From: JAFGRU01 sp963665915
GTDB lineage: Bacteria > Desulfobacterota > Desulfuromonadia > Desulfuromonadales > JAAYDE01
Direction of reading: 5' to 3'
Length of the DNA stretch: 64,000 bases
NCBI GenBank assembly: GCA_963665915.2
Contig: CAXXSG010000011.1
Coordinates: forward strand, 79,199-143,198
Positions 34,771-44,325 of the stretch are shown here, piece after piece; the first letter of the stretch is position 1; every line of letters begins with the position of its first letter. A program made the translations under genes and the position numbers. The notes under the pieces were generated by a model. That model was not told the origin of the DNA and ran no database searches. It worked only from the letters and a program-made list of their open reading frames with translations.

Positions 34771-36603
34771 ATGTCCTTTCAGGAAAAAAAACAGTTTCGA
34801 ATTCTTGTTGCAGTTGTTGTCGGGATTTTTTTAATTCTTATTCTGCGTCTTTGGTATCTGCAGATCATCAATACCGACGGTTTTCGCACCCAATCTGAAG
34901 AGAACCGGACCCGCTATGTTCTGATCCCTGCGGAACGCGGTCCTCTCTTTGATCGAAACGGGGATTTACTGGTTGAAAATCGACCTTCCTTCAACATTCT
35001 TGCGTTGCGCCAGGAAGTCGGGGATCGTGAGGAACTTTTTTCTGCGCTTGCCAAATTGATGGGGGTCGAGGCGGCGGAACTGGAAAAAAACTGGCAGCAC
35101 TCCAAAGCTCTTCCTCCCTATATTCCCGTTTTGCTGGCTGAAGATGTCGGCTGGGATACGATGGAAAAAATTGAAGAGAACACAGTAACCCTTCCAGGCA
35201 TCCTGGTTGAACCTCAGCCGATGCGGGCCTATCCTCATGGGGTCATGGCTGCTCACCTTCTCGGTTATCTGGGGCAGGTTACGGAGAAAGAATTGAGAAG
35301 TCCTGGCTTTGAGGATTACTATCCCGGAGCTTATGTCGGCAAGAGTGGCCTGGAAAAGGTCCTTGACCCCTATCTGCGGGGTTCCCCCGGCGAACATCGC
35401 ATCGAAGTGGATGTCAAAGGGAAAATGCTGCGGGTTCTCAAAACAAGGGAACCCAAGCCTGGGAATCGTGTTTTTTTGACCATCCGAAAAGACCTTCAGG
35501 AGGCGGCTGAAAAAGCTTTCGGGGATCAGGCCGGGGCCGCGGTGGCTCTGGATATTCATAGCGGAGAGGTTTTGGCCATGGTCAGCCGTCCCGGCTTCAA
35601 TCCGGCCCATTTTGCTCGTGGAATCCGTGGGGAGGAATGGAAAAAAATCCTTACGGACTCGCGCCACCCTCTTCAGAATAAGGCTATCAAAGGGCAGTAT
35701 CCACCGGGTTCAACTTTTAAAATCGTAACCGCCTTGGCGGCTTTGAAGGCGGGCACTGCAACGCCGGAGACTGTCGTTTATTGCCCCGGGAGCGTTAAAT
35801 ATGGAAACCGCAGATTTCGCTGTTGGAAAAGGGGCGGACATGGTTGGACCGACATCAGAAAGGCGGTGAAAGAGAGTTGTGATGTCTATTTTTACAAAGT
35901 GGGGTATGAACTTGGCATTGATCAGCTTTCCGAAACCGCCAAAAATCTGGGCCTGGGCGCCCGAACCGGAATCGACCTCGATGGGGAAAAGAAAGGCCTG
36001 ATGCCGGATCGGGACTGGAAATGGAAGCGTTTCGGCGAGAAATGGTATGATGGTGAAACCGTTAATGCATCCATCGGTCAGGGCTTTGTCTTAGCCACCC
36101 CCATTCAACTGGCGGTGATGACCGCTGCCGTAGCCAATGGCGGCAAGGTCATGAAACCCTATGTTGTTTCCCGTGTGGAGCACTGGAGCGGCCAAAAACT
36201 TCTGGAAAATGAACCGACCGTGGTGAGGGAAGTTAAATTTGAAAAGAGGCACCTGAAAGCGGTTTCAGAAGGGCTTGAAGCGGCGGTTAATGAAAGAAAG
36301 GGGACCGCCTGGACAAGTCGTCTCGAAGGGGTTCGGATTGCGGGAAAAACCGGTACCGCCCAGGTGGTGAAGCTCAAAGAGAAATTGGGGAAAAATACCG
36401 CTGAGGAAGATATTCCTTATCGTTTTCGGGACCATGCTTTATTTGTTGCTTATGCCCCTGTTGAAGCGCCTGAAATAGCCGTCGCCGTGGTTGTTGAGCA
36501 TGGCAGCCATGGCGGGAGCGTGGCTGCACCAATCACCCAGGCGATTTTCAGTCATTATTTCGGTATCGAAGTGCCTGACGAGGAGACTCCTCCTGGTGGA
36601 TGA
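34771..36603 (+). CDS. mrdA: Penicillin-binding protein 2 (elongasome transpeptidase)
   Basis: The 610-residue class B PBP has one N-terminal membrane helix (about residues 8-28), a dimerisation domain beginning RYVLIPAERGPLFDRNGDLL, and the transpeptidase domain with PGSTFKIVT (SxxK nucleophile motif), KESCDVYF (SxC, matching SxN position) and KTGTAQVV (KTG). It crosslinks wall peptides during elongation, with RodA as its glycosyltransferase partner, whose gene overlaps its stop by four bases. GGGAATAGGG precedes the ATG. Confidence 0.95.
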   Translation: MSFQEKKQFRILVAVVVGIFLILILRLWYLQIINTDGFRTQSEENRTRYVLIPAERGPLFDRNGDLLVENRPSFNILALRQEVGDREELFSALAKLMGVEAAELEKNWQHSKALPPYIPVLLAEDVGWDTMEKIEENTVTLPGILVEPQPMRAYPHGVMAAHLLGYLGQVTEKELRSPGFEDYYPGAYVGKSGLEKVLDPYLRGSPGEHRIEVDVKGKMLRVLKTREPKPGNRVFLTIRKDLQEAAEKAFGDQAGAAVALDIHSGEVLAMVSRPGFNPAHFARGIRGEEWKKILTDSRHPLQNKAIKGQYPPGSTFKIVTALAALKAGTATPETVVYCPGSVKYGNRRFRCWKRGGHGWTDIRKAVKESCDVYFYKVGYELGIDQLSETAKNLGLGARTGIDLDGEKKGLMPDRDWKWKRFGEKWYDGETVNASIGQGFVLATPIQLAVMTAAVANGGKVMKPYVVSRVEHWSGQKLLENEPTVVREVKFEKRHLKAVSEGLEAAVNERKGTAWTSRLEGVRIAGKTGTAQVVKLKEKLGKNTAEEDIPYRFRDHALFVAYAPVEAPEIAVAVVVEHGSHGGSVAAPITQAIFSHYFGIEVPDEETPPGG

Positions 36604-37706
36604 GCTTTATGTTTGATAGAAGATTACTGACTCATTTCGACTGGTTTTTTCTGCTTCTCATCCTGTTTGTTTCGACGATCGGGATTCTCAACCTTTATAG
36701 TGCCACCTTCTCCTGGAAAACCTATGGGGCGCCGATATTTTTGAAGCAGATTTACTGGCTGGGGATGGGGATATCCATCGCGCTTGGCATGTGTATTTTC
36801 GATTATCGCAAACTCAAGCGTCTGGGATGGCCCCTTTATATTATTACCCTGGGTTTGCTTGGCTGGGTTCTGCTTTTTGGGAAGACATCCATGGGGGCCA
36901 CACGCTGGATTGATCTCGGATTTTTCAATCTTCAGCCCAGTGAAGTCATGAAGGTTGTGATTGTTCTTGTGTTGGCTTGCTATTTTAATGAACGATTTTA
37001 TCCTTTGGGCTGTTCATTGCGGGACCTGATGGTCCCTTTTCTGCTCCTGTTGATTCCTTTCGGCCTGGTTATCAAACAACCGGACTTGGGAACCGGCCTT
37101 CTGATTCTGTTCATCGGCGCCACCACCCTGCTTTTTATACGAATCCGCGTCAAAACTTTATTGACCCTTCTGGTATGCGGAGGCTTGACTCCTATTTTCG
37201 GTTGGTTTTTTCTCAAAGATTATCAGAAGTTACGTATTTATTCCTTTCTCGATCCTGAGCGGGACCCATTGGGGGCCGGGTACCATATCATTCAGTCAAA
37301 AATCGCCGTCGGGAGTGGGGGGTTCTGGGGTAAAGGGTTCATGCATGGCACCCAGTCCCAACTCTCTTTTCTCCCCGAGCGGCACACGGACTTCGCCTTT
37401 TCGGTTTTTGCCGAAGAGTGGGGTTTTGCCGGGTGTGCGGCGCTTCTGCTCATTTATCTCCTCATCGTGGCCTGGGGCTTTTTCATTGCCTATCGCGCTT
37501 CGGACCGTTTTGGTAAACTGTTGGCCGTGGGTGTTGTATGCATGTTTTTCTGGCATGTGGTGGTCAACCTGGGGATGGTCATCGGGCTTCTCCCGGTGGT
37601 AGGGGTTCCTCTGCCGCTCTTTTCCTATGGTGGAACGAGCATGGTCACGACTATGATCGGCACCGGTCTGCTGTTGAATGTGAGCATGCGGCGTTTCATG
37701 TTTTGA
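36600..37706 (+). CDS. rodA: Peptidoglycan glycosyltransferase RodA
   Basis: A 368-residue SEDS protein with about ten helices. Family segments include LGATRWI-like MGATRWIDLGFFNLQPSE, KQPDLGTG, ERHTDFAFSVFAEEWGF and the final PLPLFSYGGTSM. It polymerises lipid II with PBP2. The ATG overlaps the mrdA stop (ATGA). It ends the rod-shape operon. Confidence 0.96.
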   Translation: MSFMFDRRLLTHFDWFFLLLILFVSTIGILNLYSATFSWKTYGAPIFLKQIYWLGMGISIALGMCIFDYRKLKRLGWPLYIITLGLLGWVLLFGKTSMGATRWIDLGFFNLQPSEVMKVVIVLVLACYFNERFYPLGCSLRDLMVPFLLLLIPFGLVIKQPDLGTGLLILFIGATTLLFIRIRVKTLLTLLVCGGLTPIFGWFFLKDYQKLRIYSFLDPERDPLGAGYHIIQSKIAVGSGGFWGKGFMHGTQSQLSFLPERHTDFAFSVFAEEWGFAGCAALLLIYLLIVAWGFFIAYRASDRFGKLLAVGVVCMFFWHVVVNLGMVIGLLPVVGVPLPLFSYGGTSMVTTMIGTGLLLNVSMRRFMF

Positions 37707-37887
37707 CGAGTGTCCCGTCCTGTTAAGCCTGTCTTCAAATTCAGCCTCCTTTTGGCATTGCCTGTATTGCACCAACTTCTTTGCAAACCAAATCCAATTC
37801 CTCTTGGTTGTAACCTGATCTACTGCCGGAAATCCCGTCGGAGAATAGAGTTTATTCGTGGTATTCTTTTTCTAAAAGGAGGGAATC

Positions 37888-38901
37888 ATGCACGAGGCTC
37901 TTTTCTGGGAAGAACTCTCGGCCTTGAAGGTCCAGTGCCGCCTGTGTAGATTTTTTTGCGTGATCGGACCGGGAGAACGAGGTCGTTGCGGGGTGCGGGA
38001 AAACAGGGGAGGAAAGCTTTACTCTCTGGTTTACGGCAAAGCCATTGCCGAAAACATTGACCCGATCGAAAAAAAACCCCTTTTCCACTTTCTGCCCGGC
38101 AGTCGCAGCTATTCAATCGCTACGGCGGGATGCAATTTTCGCTGTCTTCATTGCCAGAACTATCAGATTTCCCAGGTGGCCGGTGTCGATCTGGAACGCT
38201 CCGGTTTTGATCTGCCGGCGGCAACGGCTGTGGCACGTGCCGAGGCAGGCGGTTGCGCCAGCATCGCCTACACCTACACCGAGCCAACCATCTATTTGGA
38301 ATATGCCCTCGATATCGCTATGCTTGCCCGGGAAAAGGGACTCCGCAACGTCTTTGTTACCAACGGATATACCGGACCTGAAGCACTGGCAGCCACCGCC
38401 CCTTTCCTTGATGCGGCCAATGTGGATCTCAAAGGTTTTTCCGAGAGTTTTTATCGGGAAGTTACTGGGGCAGGACTTCAGGGAGTTCTCGAAACGCTCA
38501 TCCTTTACAAAAAGCTGGGTATCTGGCTGGAGGTCACCACTCTGGTGATTCCGGACTGTAATGATTCGGAAGATGAGCTGGAGAACATCGCCCACTTTAT
38601 TGCCGGAGAACTTGGGACTGGCACCCCCTGGCATATCACCGCCTTTTATCCCACCTACAAAATGCTCGACAAGCCCCGGACGCCGGTGTCCACTTTGCGG
38701 CGGGCGAGGGAAATTGGCCTGGAGGCGGGCCTTCAGTTTGTTTACGTGGGGAACATCCCGGGAGAGGAGGGGGAGAACACTTTCTGCCCAGCCTGTGGCC
38801 GTAAGGTCATAGACCGCAGCGGTTTTTCCCTGCGCGATGTGCGAGTGAAAGAAGGCAAGTGCGATTTCTGCGGCGAGAACTTGCCGGGAATCTGGAAGTG
38901 A
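37888..38901 (+). CDS. amrS: Radical SAM enzyme of the AmmeMemoRadiSam system
   Basis: The 337-residue protein has the cluster motif CNFRCLHC (CxxxCxxC) at about residues 80-87, preceded by an N-terminal cysteine group (VQCRLCRFFCVIGPGERGRCGVR) and followed by a C-terminal zinc-ribbon-like tail (FCPACGRKV..KCDFCGENL). SYSIATAGCNFRC and ASIAYTYTEPTIYLEY match the AmrS/PflA-like family. Its reaction is not established to my knowledge. The partner genes amrA and amrB, usual in this system, are not in the window. The AAAAGGAGGG SD is strong. Confidence 0.88.
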   Translation: MHEALFWEELSALKVQCRLCRFFCVIGPGERGRCGVRENRGGKLYSLVYGKAIAENIDPIEKKPLFHFLPGSRSYSIATAGCNFRCLHCQNYQISQVAGVDLERSGFDLPAATAVARAEAGGCASIAYTYTEPTIYLEYALDIAMLAREKGLRNVFVTNGYTGPEALAATAPFLDAANVDLKGFSESFYREVTGAGLQGVLETLILYKKLGIWLEVTTLVIPDCNDSEDELENIAHFIAGELGTGTPWHITAFYPTYKMLDKPRTPVSTLRRAREIGLEAGLQFVYVGNIPGEEGENTFCPACGRKVIDRSGFSLRDVRVKEGKCDFCGENLPGIWK

Positions 38902-38919
38902 TATTTGCTGTCGACCGGG

Positions 38920-41040
38920 TCACATGGCCGTCAATAAGACAGAAGTGGCGGATTGGTTTTTTTGTTCCTTCCCGAAATCTATTTTCAGAAACGCGTCAAT
39001 CACTTCAGGATCAAAATGTTTTCCAGAATTCTCTTTGAGCAGGTCTAAAATGCGTGAATTCTCCCAGCCGGGACGATAGGGGCGGTCCGAGGAGAGCGCA
39101 TCATAAACATCGGCAACCGCCAGGATGCGCCCCGCCAGTGGAATCTGTTCGCCTTTCAAACCCTTGGGGTAACCACTGCCGTCAAAACGTTCGTGGTGAT
39201 GCAAAATGGGAGGGATAATCTCCTCAAAGGTATTGAGTGGTTCCAGGATACGGACACCCAGGGAAGGATGTTGTTTGATGGTATTGAATTCTTCATCCGA
39301 AAGTTTTCCAGGTTTGTCCAGGATGGAAGCGGGTACGCCGATTTTTCCGATATCGTGGAGCAGACCGGCCTGGTCGAGTTTTTCCATCTCCGGTTTTGAA
39401 AGCCCCATATTCTTCCCTATTTGAACCGCCAGTTTGGCCACTCGTTCCGAATGGCCTGCCGTCCAGGGAGACTTGATGTCAACCGCCCGGGCTAGGGCTC
39501 GCAGAGTCCCCCGGCTCAAAGAATTCAGATCCTCTACCAGTTTGGCATTGGACAAAGTGATGGAAAGTTGATCGGCAATGCGATGTCCCAAAACGAAGTC
39601 TTCTTCATTGGAAATGGAAGTGTTCGGGCGTCCCCGGGCCAGAAAACCGGTTAATTTGCCAGACGTGAAAAAGGGTGCAAGTGCAAAGTCGCTTAACCCT
39701 TCTTTTTGAAGTGGAGTCAGAAACTCGGGAATATCCTCTCCCTGAGAAAAGGAGAGAGTTTTCGGGGCGGTATTCAGAAGCTTCAGTTCTTCCTCGGTAA
39801 GCTTGAAAGGCTTCGGATAGGGTGTGATTTCCGCGTCGACTTTTTCGCTAATATATGCCTGAGCGTTTCCCCTTTGATCAACCAGATATAAGGATGTGTC
39901 CAGGAACTTTTCACTCAGGGCGGAGAGGAGTGAAAGAATGATGGAGGATGACCCTTGAGAGGAAAAAGCCGTATGGCTAATTCTCTCGATTGCAGTCAGT
40001 GTATCGAATTGTTTGGAAAGTTTGACGGACATTTCGTTGAAGGAAACCGCCAGCTCCTGAAATTCGTCATGGCTGTCAACAGTAACCCGGCTCTTGAAAT
40101 CTCCTTCGGCAACCTGGACCGTTCCTTTCTTCAATATCTGCAAAGGGATGAGATTTTTGCGGATGGAAGCAATAGTGAAGAGCAGAACGAACCAAATGGA
40201 CAACAGAACGACAAGCAGAAAAATTCGTTTAAATTGATCTAGCGGCGCCTGTATGAGCGCTTTTTTCTGTGCCAGGACAATTTTCCAGCTGGGGGCATGA
40301 AAATGCGACTTAAGGAAAATGGACCATTCGGAAGTCAGATATTTTTGAGAACCGTTTTCCAATTCCAGGTGATTGGCTGGTAAAGGTAAAATATTTAAGT
40401 TGTCGGACGCAGGGAGCGACTGAATCAGAATATGGTTGTTTTCATCGCGAACGCAGATTTTGGTGTTTGCCGGTAAATTATTTTGTGCTCCTACCCCCCA
40501 GAGATAAGAAATATTCACTTCCCCGACCAGAATCCCGTTCTGTGTATGTTTTGGATCAACAGCTGTCATCAGAAAAACCCTGGCGGGTTTGCCGGGAACT
40601 TCCAGGGTGGTGATCGCCGTTTTTCCTGAAAGCAAGAGATCTATTGTTGTTTGGGAAATCGGGGGAGGGTTTTGACAACTTTGGCAGAGGGGGATAATCT
40701 GATTATTTTCCGTGAGAATAAATTTGGATATTAACCGGGGAAAATCAGCATTGTGGTCTGTTGGGTCATGGTGAATCCAGTTGTGTTCATATTCCTGGTG
40801 GATGTACAGCGCCGTATTCTTCAGCTCACTTTCAAGGAGCAGCAGCTTTTCGAAAATGGCCATTCCGCGGGCTTTGGTGGTTCTTTTGAGGTGGTCCTGG
40901 GCAAAATTTTCGAAATGTTGTGTTACATGAGTGATGCTCACAGCGAAAAGGACCAGAATGGGAACCAATGCGCAAAGGACGAAGGAGAAGAACATTCGCC
41001 GTGCGAGCCTGCTGCGGAATATGTTTTTTTCCAGTTTCAT
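38920..41040 (-). CDS. Membrane sensor c-di-GMP phosphodiesterase (dCache-like-HAMP-GAF-HD-GYP)
   Basis: The 706-residue protein has a membrane helix near residues 15-38, a periplasmic sensor region (about 40-280), a second helix (IFLLVVLLSIWFVLLFTIAS), a HAMP domain (ILKKGTVQVAEGDFKSRV), a GAF-like region (about 360-500) and a C-terminal HD-GYP domain. HDIGKIGVP and HHERFDGSGYP with HSERVAKLAVQIG are complete, so c-di-GMP hydrolysis is expected. The GMGLSK-like helix is normal. The sensed signal is unknown. A pseudopilin gene lies 16 bases upstream. Confidence 0.9.
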   Translation of the reverse strand: MKLEKNIFRSRLARRMFFSFVLCALVPILVLFAVSITHVTQHFENFAQDHLKRTTKARGMAIFEKLLLLESELKNTALYIHQEYEHNWIHHDPTDHNADFPRLISKFILTENNQIIPLCQSCQNPPPISQTTIDLLLSGKTAITTLEVPGKPARVFLMTAVDPKHTQNGILVGEVNISYLWGVGAQNNLPANTKICVRDENNHILIQSLPASDNLNILPLPANHLELENGSQKYLTSEWSIFLKSHFHAPSWKIVLAQKKALIQAPLDQFKRIFLLVVLLSIWFVLLFTIASIRKNLIPLQILKKGTVQVAEGDFKSRVTVDSHDEFQELAVSFNEMSVKLSKQFDTLTAIERISHTAFSSQGSSSIILSLLSALSEKFLDTSLYLVDQRGNAQAYISEKVDAEITPYPKPFKLTEEELKLLNTAPKTLSFSQGEDIPEFLTPLQKEGLSDFALAPFFTSGKLTGFLARGRPNTSISNEEDFVLGHRIADQLSITLSNAKLVEDLNSLSRGTLRALARAVDIKSPWTAGHSERVAKLAVQIGKNMGLSKPEMEKLDQAGLLHDIGKIGVPASILDKPGKLSDEEFNTIKQHPSLGVRILEPLNTFEEIIPPILHHHERFDGSGYPKGLKGEQIPLAGRILAVADVYDALSSDRPYRPGWENSRILDLLKENSGKHFDPEVIDAFLKIDFGKEQKNQSATSVLLTAM

Positions 41041-41056
41041 TTCAGATTTAACCTAA

Positions 41057-41560
41057 TCAGTAATCGGAGACGAGCCCGACGAAAGAGCCGTCGCCTGCCC
41101 GGACAATGTCGTCCTGGCTTGCCTTGGCGGTGAATGGTGTCGAGCTTTTCCCATCCTTGCCCATGCTGTACAAATCGTAGTCCGAATTGACCGGGACCAT
41201 GGAGTGGTCCTTGCGCAATTTGCCCTTTCCCTTAACGGTTCCACCTTTGATTTTCAGATATTTATAAGGGTTCCCCCAGGGGTCAAGAAAGTTTTCCCGG
41301 CCGATTTCGGCGAGGCTGTCGGGATATTCGCCATTATCAATAGAATATACGAGTATTTCCGACTCCAGAATTTTGACCTCGGAGATAGCTCTCTCCACTT
41401 CTGTCTTTTTAAGATATTTGGAATATTGGGGAACTGCGATGGCTGCCAGTGTCCCGATGATGGCCAGGACGATCATCAGTTCCAACAGGGTAAAGCCACA
41501 GCATCCGGTCTTTGCCTTTGAAATCAAGCTTTTGGATTTCTGAAAGTAATAGCGTTTCAA
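41057..41560 (-). CDS. Type IV pilin-like/GspG-type pseudopilin
   Basis: A pseudopilin of about 167 residues. The class III signal KTGCCGFTLLELMIVLAIIG has the G/F cleavage site, Glu at +5 and a hydrophobic helix. The C-terminal part (DPWGNPYKYL, DYDLYSMGKDG) matches the GspG fold with its calcium-binding aspartate loop. The TTG at 41560 is chosen because GGAAAAAG precedes it; the frame is open to 41617. It stands alone without other secretion genes, next to the HD-GYP gene, so its machine must be encoded elsewhere. Confidence 0.82.
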   Translation of the reverse strand: MKRYYFQKSKSLISKAKTGCCGFTLLELMIVLAIIGTLAAIAVPQYSKYLKKTEVERAISEVKILESEILVYSIDNGEYPDSLAEIGRENFLDPWGNPYKYLKIKGGTVKGKGKLRKDHSMVPVNSDYDLYSMGKDGKSSTPFTAKASQDDIVRAGDGSFVGLVSDY

Positions 41561-41617
41561 GGCAATATCTTTTTCCAATATCCAAAATGCAGAAAATTCA
41601 GTCAGGATGCAGGGCAA

Positions 41618-41997
41618 GTGGTTTGAATTTAACGCCTTGTTTTTCCCGGATAACTTTTTCTTCGAAGACAGAAAGAGTTATTGTCCAAATTATGTGCCAA
41701 GCCCAATTTTTTTAAATGAGCGGCAAAAGGATATCCATAGAAGTTTTTGATATTTAATGTTTTTTTTGGCTAGGGCTTGCTCAGGCCCATTAAAGAGGTG
41801 GGCTTTGGGAAATGACTGGATTTGTATTTGAAATTAACATGAGAGGATTTTCAAAGAGGGACTTGAAATTGACAAAAATGTACCATCCAAGCGACATTCA
41901 ACGTCAAAAAGAAAAGTACGCTTTCCGCCAGTGAGGCCAGTAATAAATAGGGGATCATTGAAAGCTGATTGGAGGGTTAGTAAAAAGGTTTCCCCCT
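41618..41997. other. 380-base gap between pseudopilin and phosphofructokinase genes
   Basis: Apart from the stem AGTAAAAAGG/CCTTTACT around 41979-42001, which overlaps the phosphofructokinase stop and may terminate that gene, I see no ORF, RNA or clear repeat. The pseudopilin promoter should lie here. Confidence 0.5.
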
Positions 41998-43197
41998 TTA
42001 CTCCTCGCTGGTCATAATGAATTGAGGCTGTCCGCTGAAAGTTTCATAAATCGGCCGCATCCGGTCGGGATTGTAATATTTTTTAACATTAACCACCTTT
42101 TTCTCTCCCGTGACGATGTCAATGGGGACGCTGTTGTAACAGCCGTTGCGCAGGCAGATGAGAAGACCTGAGCGTTTGGAGAGAATAAGGTCGAGGGCGA
42201 GGTTGCCGAAGGCCATGGGAACGATGGAATCGGTAGCGTCCGGGTCTCCGCAGCGGACCAGATAGCCGAGCCTCTGGCTGACGATATTGATGCCCTTTCC
42301 CTGGGTGTGTTCAGCGGACCTTTCTTTCAGGATGGCTGCAACCCGGTCGCCGATCCCGCCGAGTTTGCGGTGGCCGTACTGGTCCGCTTGGTCGCTTTCA
42401 AAAGACATGTCCGTGTCATGCAGCATCTGGGCTCCTTCCGAGACCAGGACCACGGCATATTTGCTTGGATGGTGGTTGCGGTCATGGATCAGGAGTTCGG
42501 TGAGGCGCTCCATGTCAAAGGGATGTTCCGGGATGACGCAACGGTCGGCGGCACCGGCCATGGTCGGCAGCATGGCAGTGAAGCCCGCGTAACGGCCAAA
42601 AACTTCGATGACCAGGAAACGTTCGTGAGAGCCTGCCGTGGTGCGGAGTTTATGAGTCAGCTCTATGGTGCGTGTCACACAGGTGCTGAAGCCGATGCAA
42701 TAGTCCGTCCCCGGGACGTCATTGTCCATGGTTTTGGGAATGGCCACGATTTTAACGCCCTCTTCATGAAGGCGCTTGGCGTAGCTGAGGGTGTCGTCGC
42801 CGCCGATAGCTATCAAGTAATCAATGCCTAGGAACTCCAGATTTTTGAGGATTTCCGGCGTGATATCGTTGATCTCGTTTGGATACTCATCCCGAAGGTG
42901 AAGGGGAACGATATTCAGGGGAAGGTGGCTGGGCCGGGTGCGGGATGTGTGCAGAAAAGTCCCCCCGGTTCTGCCCGCGCGGTTGACAATATCCTCGGTA
43001 AGGACCTGTACATGGGAGGCGTTGTCAGCCCCTTTATTTGGTATCAGGTCCACCAGACCGCCCCATCCGCGGCGGATTCCCAGTACCCGGTAGCCTTCAC
43101 GCAGGGCGCGATAGGTGACGGCGCGAATAGCCGGATTGAGCCCGGGGACATCCCCGCCGCCGGTGAGAATGCCTAAAGTCCCTTTAATAGCGGCCAT
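41998..43197 (-). CDS. 6-phosphofructokinase, probably PPi-dependent
   Basis: This 399-residue enzyme phosphorylates fructose-6-phosphate. GILTGGGDVPGLNPAIR is the first phosphate-binding segment. GGDDTLS carries aspartate where ATP enzymes have glycine (E. coli Gly104), and PKTMDNDVPGTDYCIGF carries the lysine at the Gly124 position. This Asp/Lys pair is the known marker for pyrophosphate use. FGRYAGFTA and VSEGA are typical of the longer group. The ATG at 43197 has GAGG eight bases upstream; an in-frame GTG at 43206 is less likely. PPi use would make the step reversible. Confidence 0.88.
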   Translation of the reverse strand: MAAIKGTLGILTGGGDVPGLNPAIRAVTYRALREGYRVLGIRRGWGGLVDLIPNKGADNASHVQVLTEDIVNRAGRTGGTFLHTSRTRPSHLPLNIVPLHLRDEYPNEINDITPEILKNLEFLGIDYLIAIGGDDTLSYAKRLHEEGVKIVAIPKTMDNDVPGTDYCIGFSTCVTRTIELTHKLRTTAGSHERFLVIEVFGRYAGFTAMLPTMAGAADRCVIPEHPFDMERLTELLIHDRNHHPSKYAVVLVSEGAQMLHDTDMSFESDQADQYGHRKLGGIGDRVAAILKERSAEHTQGKGINIVSQRLGYLVRCGDPDATDSIVPMAFGNLALDLILSKRSGLLICLRNGCYNSVPIDIVTGEKKVVNVKKYYNPDRMRPIYETFSGQPQFIMTSEE

Positions 43198-43484
43198 AAT
43201 GTTCACCTCATGTTTGTTTAGGGTTTTAAATTTGATTTATTCCGGACATGACGACATGAGAAAAAATGGCCTTGAAAAATCACAGCAAAGTAGAGTCTGT
43301 TTCGCGACCTATCCAGGAATTGACAAAGAAGCTCATAAAGGCCGGAACTGTATTTTTGCGCTTACAATGTTCAGTCTGACATTTTTCCGGACAATTGCAA
43401 GGGGGCGTAAATAAGTGGCGGCATATTTCAGTGCAAGGGTGGAGCCTTGGGAAAGATCTCCTGCGCTGGTTGATTTAGGAAAAG

Positions 43485-43526
43485 CTAAAAAAGACCTGGC
43501 CCCTCTTGGAACCAAGTCTTTTTTAG
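43485..43526 (-). terminator. Terminator downstream of sodB
   Basis: CTAAAAAAGAC pairs with GTCTTTTTTAG, with an inner CTTGG/CCAAG stem. The A-run on the plus strand gives a U tract on the minus strand, 51 bases past the sodB stop. Confidence 0.8.
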
Positions 43527-43577
43527 TATGAAGGTCTTTATCAAAAGCCTAACAGTCTCCGGACTTTTTTTTGCGCA

Positions 43578-44171
43578 TCAGTCCAGGCAGGAGTTGACAA
43601 AATCCCAGTTGACCAGGCTGTCGAGAAAAGCTGTCAGGTAGTCGGGGCGCCGGTTCTGGAAATCGAGATAATAGGCGTGTTCCCAGACATCGATGGTCAA
43701 CAGCGGTTTCTGGCCATGGGCGATGGGGGTGTCGGCATTGGCGGTTTTGGTGACTTTCAGTTTTCCTCCCTCTAGGATCAGCCATGCCCAGCCGCTGCCG
43801 AACTGGGTGGCGCCAGCAGTTTTCATCTCTTCCTTGAAGGCGTCGAAGCTTCCGAAATCGGCCTTGATTTTATCCGCGACAGGCCCTGTGGGGGGGCCTC
43901 CTCCGTTCGGCTTCATGCACTGCCAGTAGAAGGAATGGTTCCAGACCTGAGCCATGTTGTTGAAGATGCCGACTTTAGAGCCGTCACCGGCGGTTTTGCG
44001 AATGATAGTTTCCAGATCCAGATTTTCAAGTTCAGTTCCGGCAATGAGTTTGTTGCCGTTGGTTACGTAGGCGTTGTGATGCTTGCCGTGATGGAAGTCG
44101 AGGGTCCTGGAGCTGATGACTGGCTCCAGTGCGTCTTTCGGGTAAGGTAATTCCATTAGTGTGATAGCCAT
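43578..44171 (-). CDS. sodB: Iron superoxide dismutase
   Basis: The 197-residue enzyme converts superoxide to peroxide and oxygen. The four metal ligands are in their family settings: FHHGKHHNAYV, VWNHSFYW, and DVWEHAYYLDF (Asp and His). AGATQFGSGWAWL includes the glutamine typical of iron enzymes in the GATQFGSGW position. GAAAGGA precedes the ATG by six bases. It is cytoplasmic and stands alone with its own terminator. Together with katA it gives oxygen tolerance. Confidence 0.94.
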   Translation of the reverse strand: MAITLMELPYPKDALEPVISSRTLDFHHGKHHNAYVTNGNKLIAGTELENLDLETIIRKTAGDGSKVGIFNNMAQVWNHSFYWQCMKPNGGGPPTGPVADKIKADFGSFDAFKEEMKTAGATQFGSGWAWLILEGGKLKVTKTANADTPIAHGQKPLLTIDVWEHAYYLDFQNRRPDYLTAFLDSLVNWDFVNSCLD

Positions 44172-44325
44172 TGTACGTCCTTTCCTTAAAATAATGATTA
44201 GATATCAAGAGAAAGAATAACATGAAACCGGGAATTGAAAAGTTTTGAGCAAGGCTTATTTTACGGGAGGGTAGGCAAGAGTTTCTTGAGCCGGCTTGGC
44301 GTCGGGAAGGGGATGGCGGTTTTTG

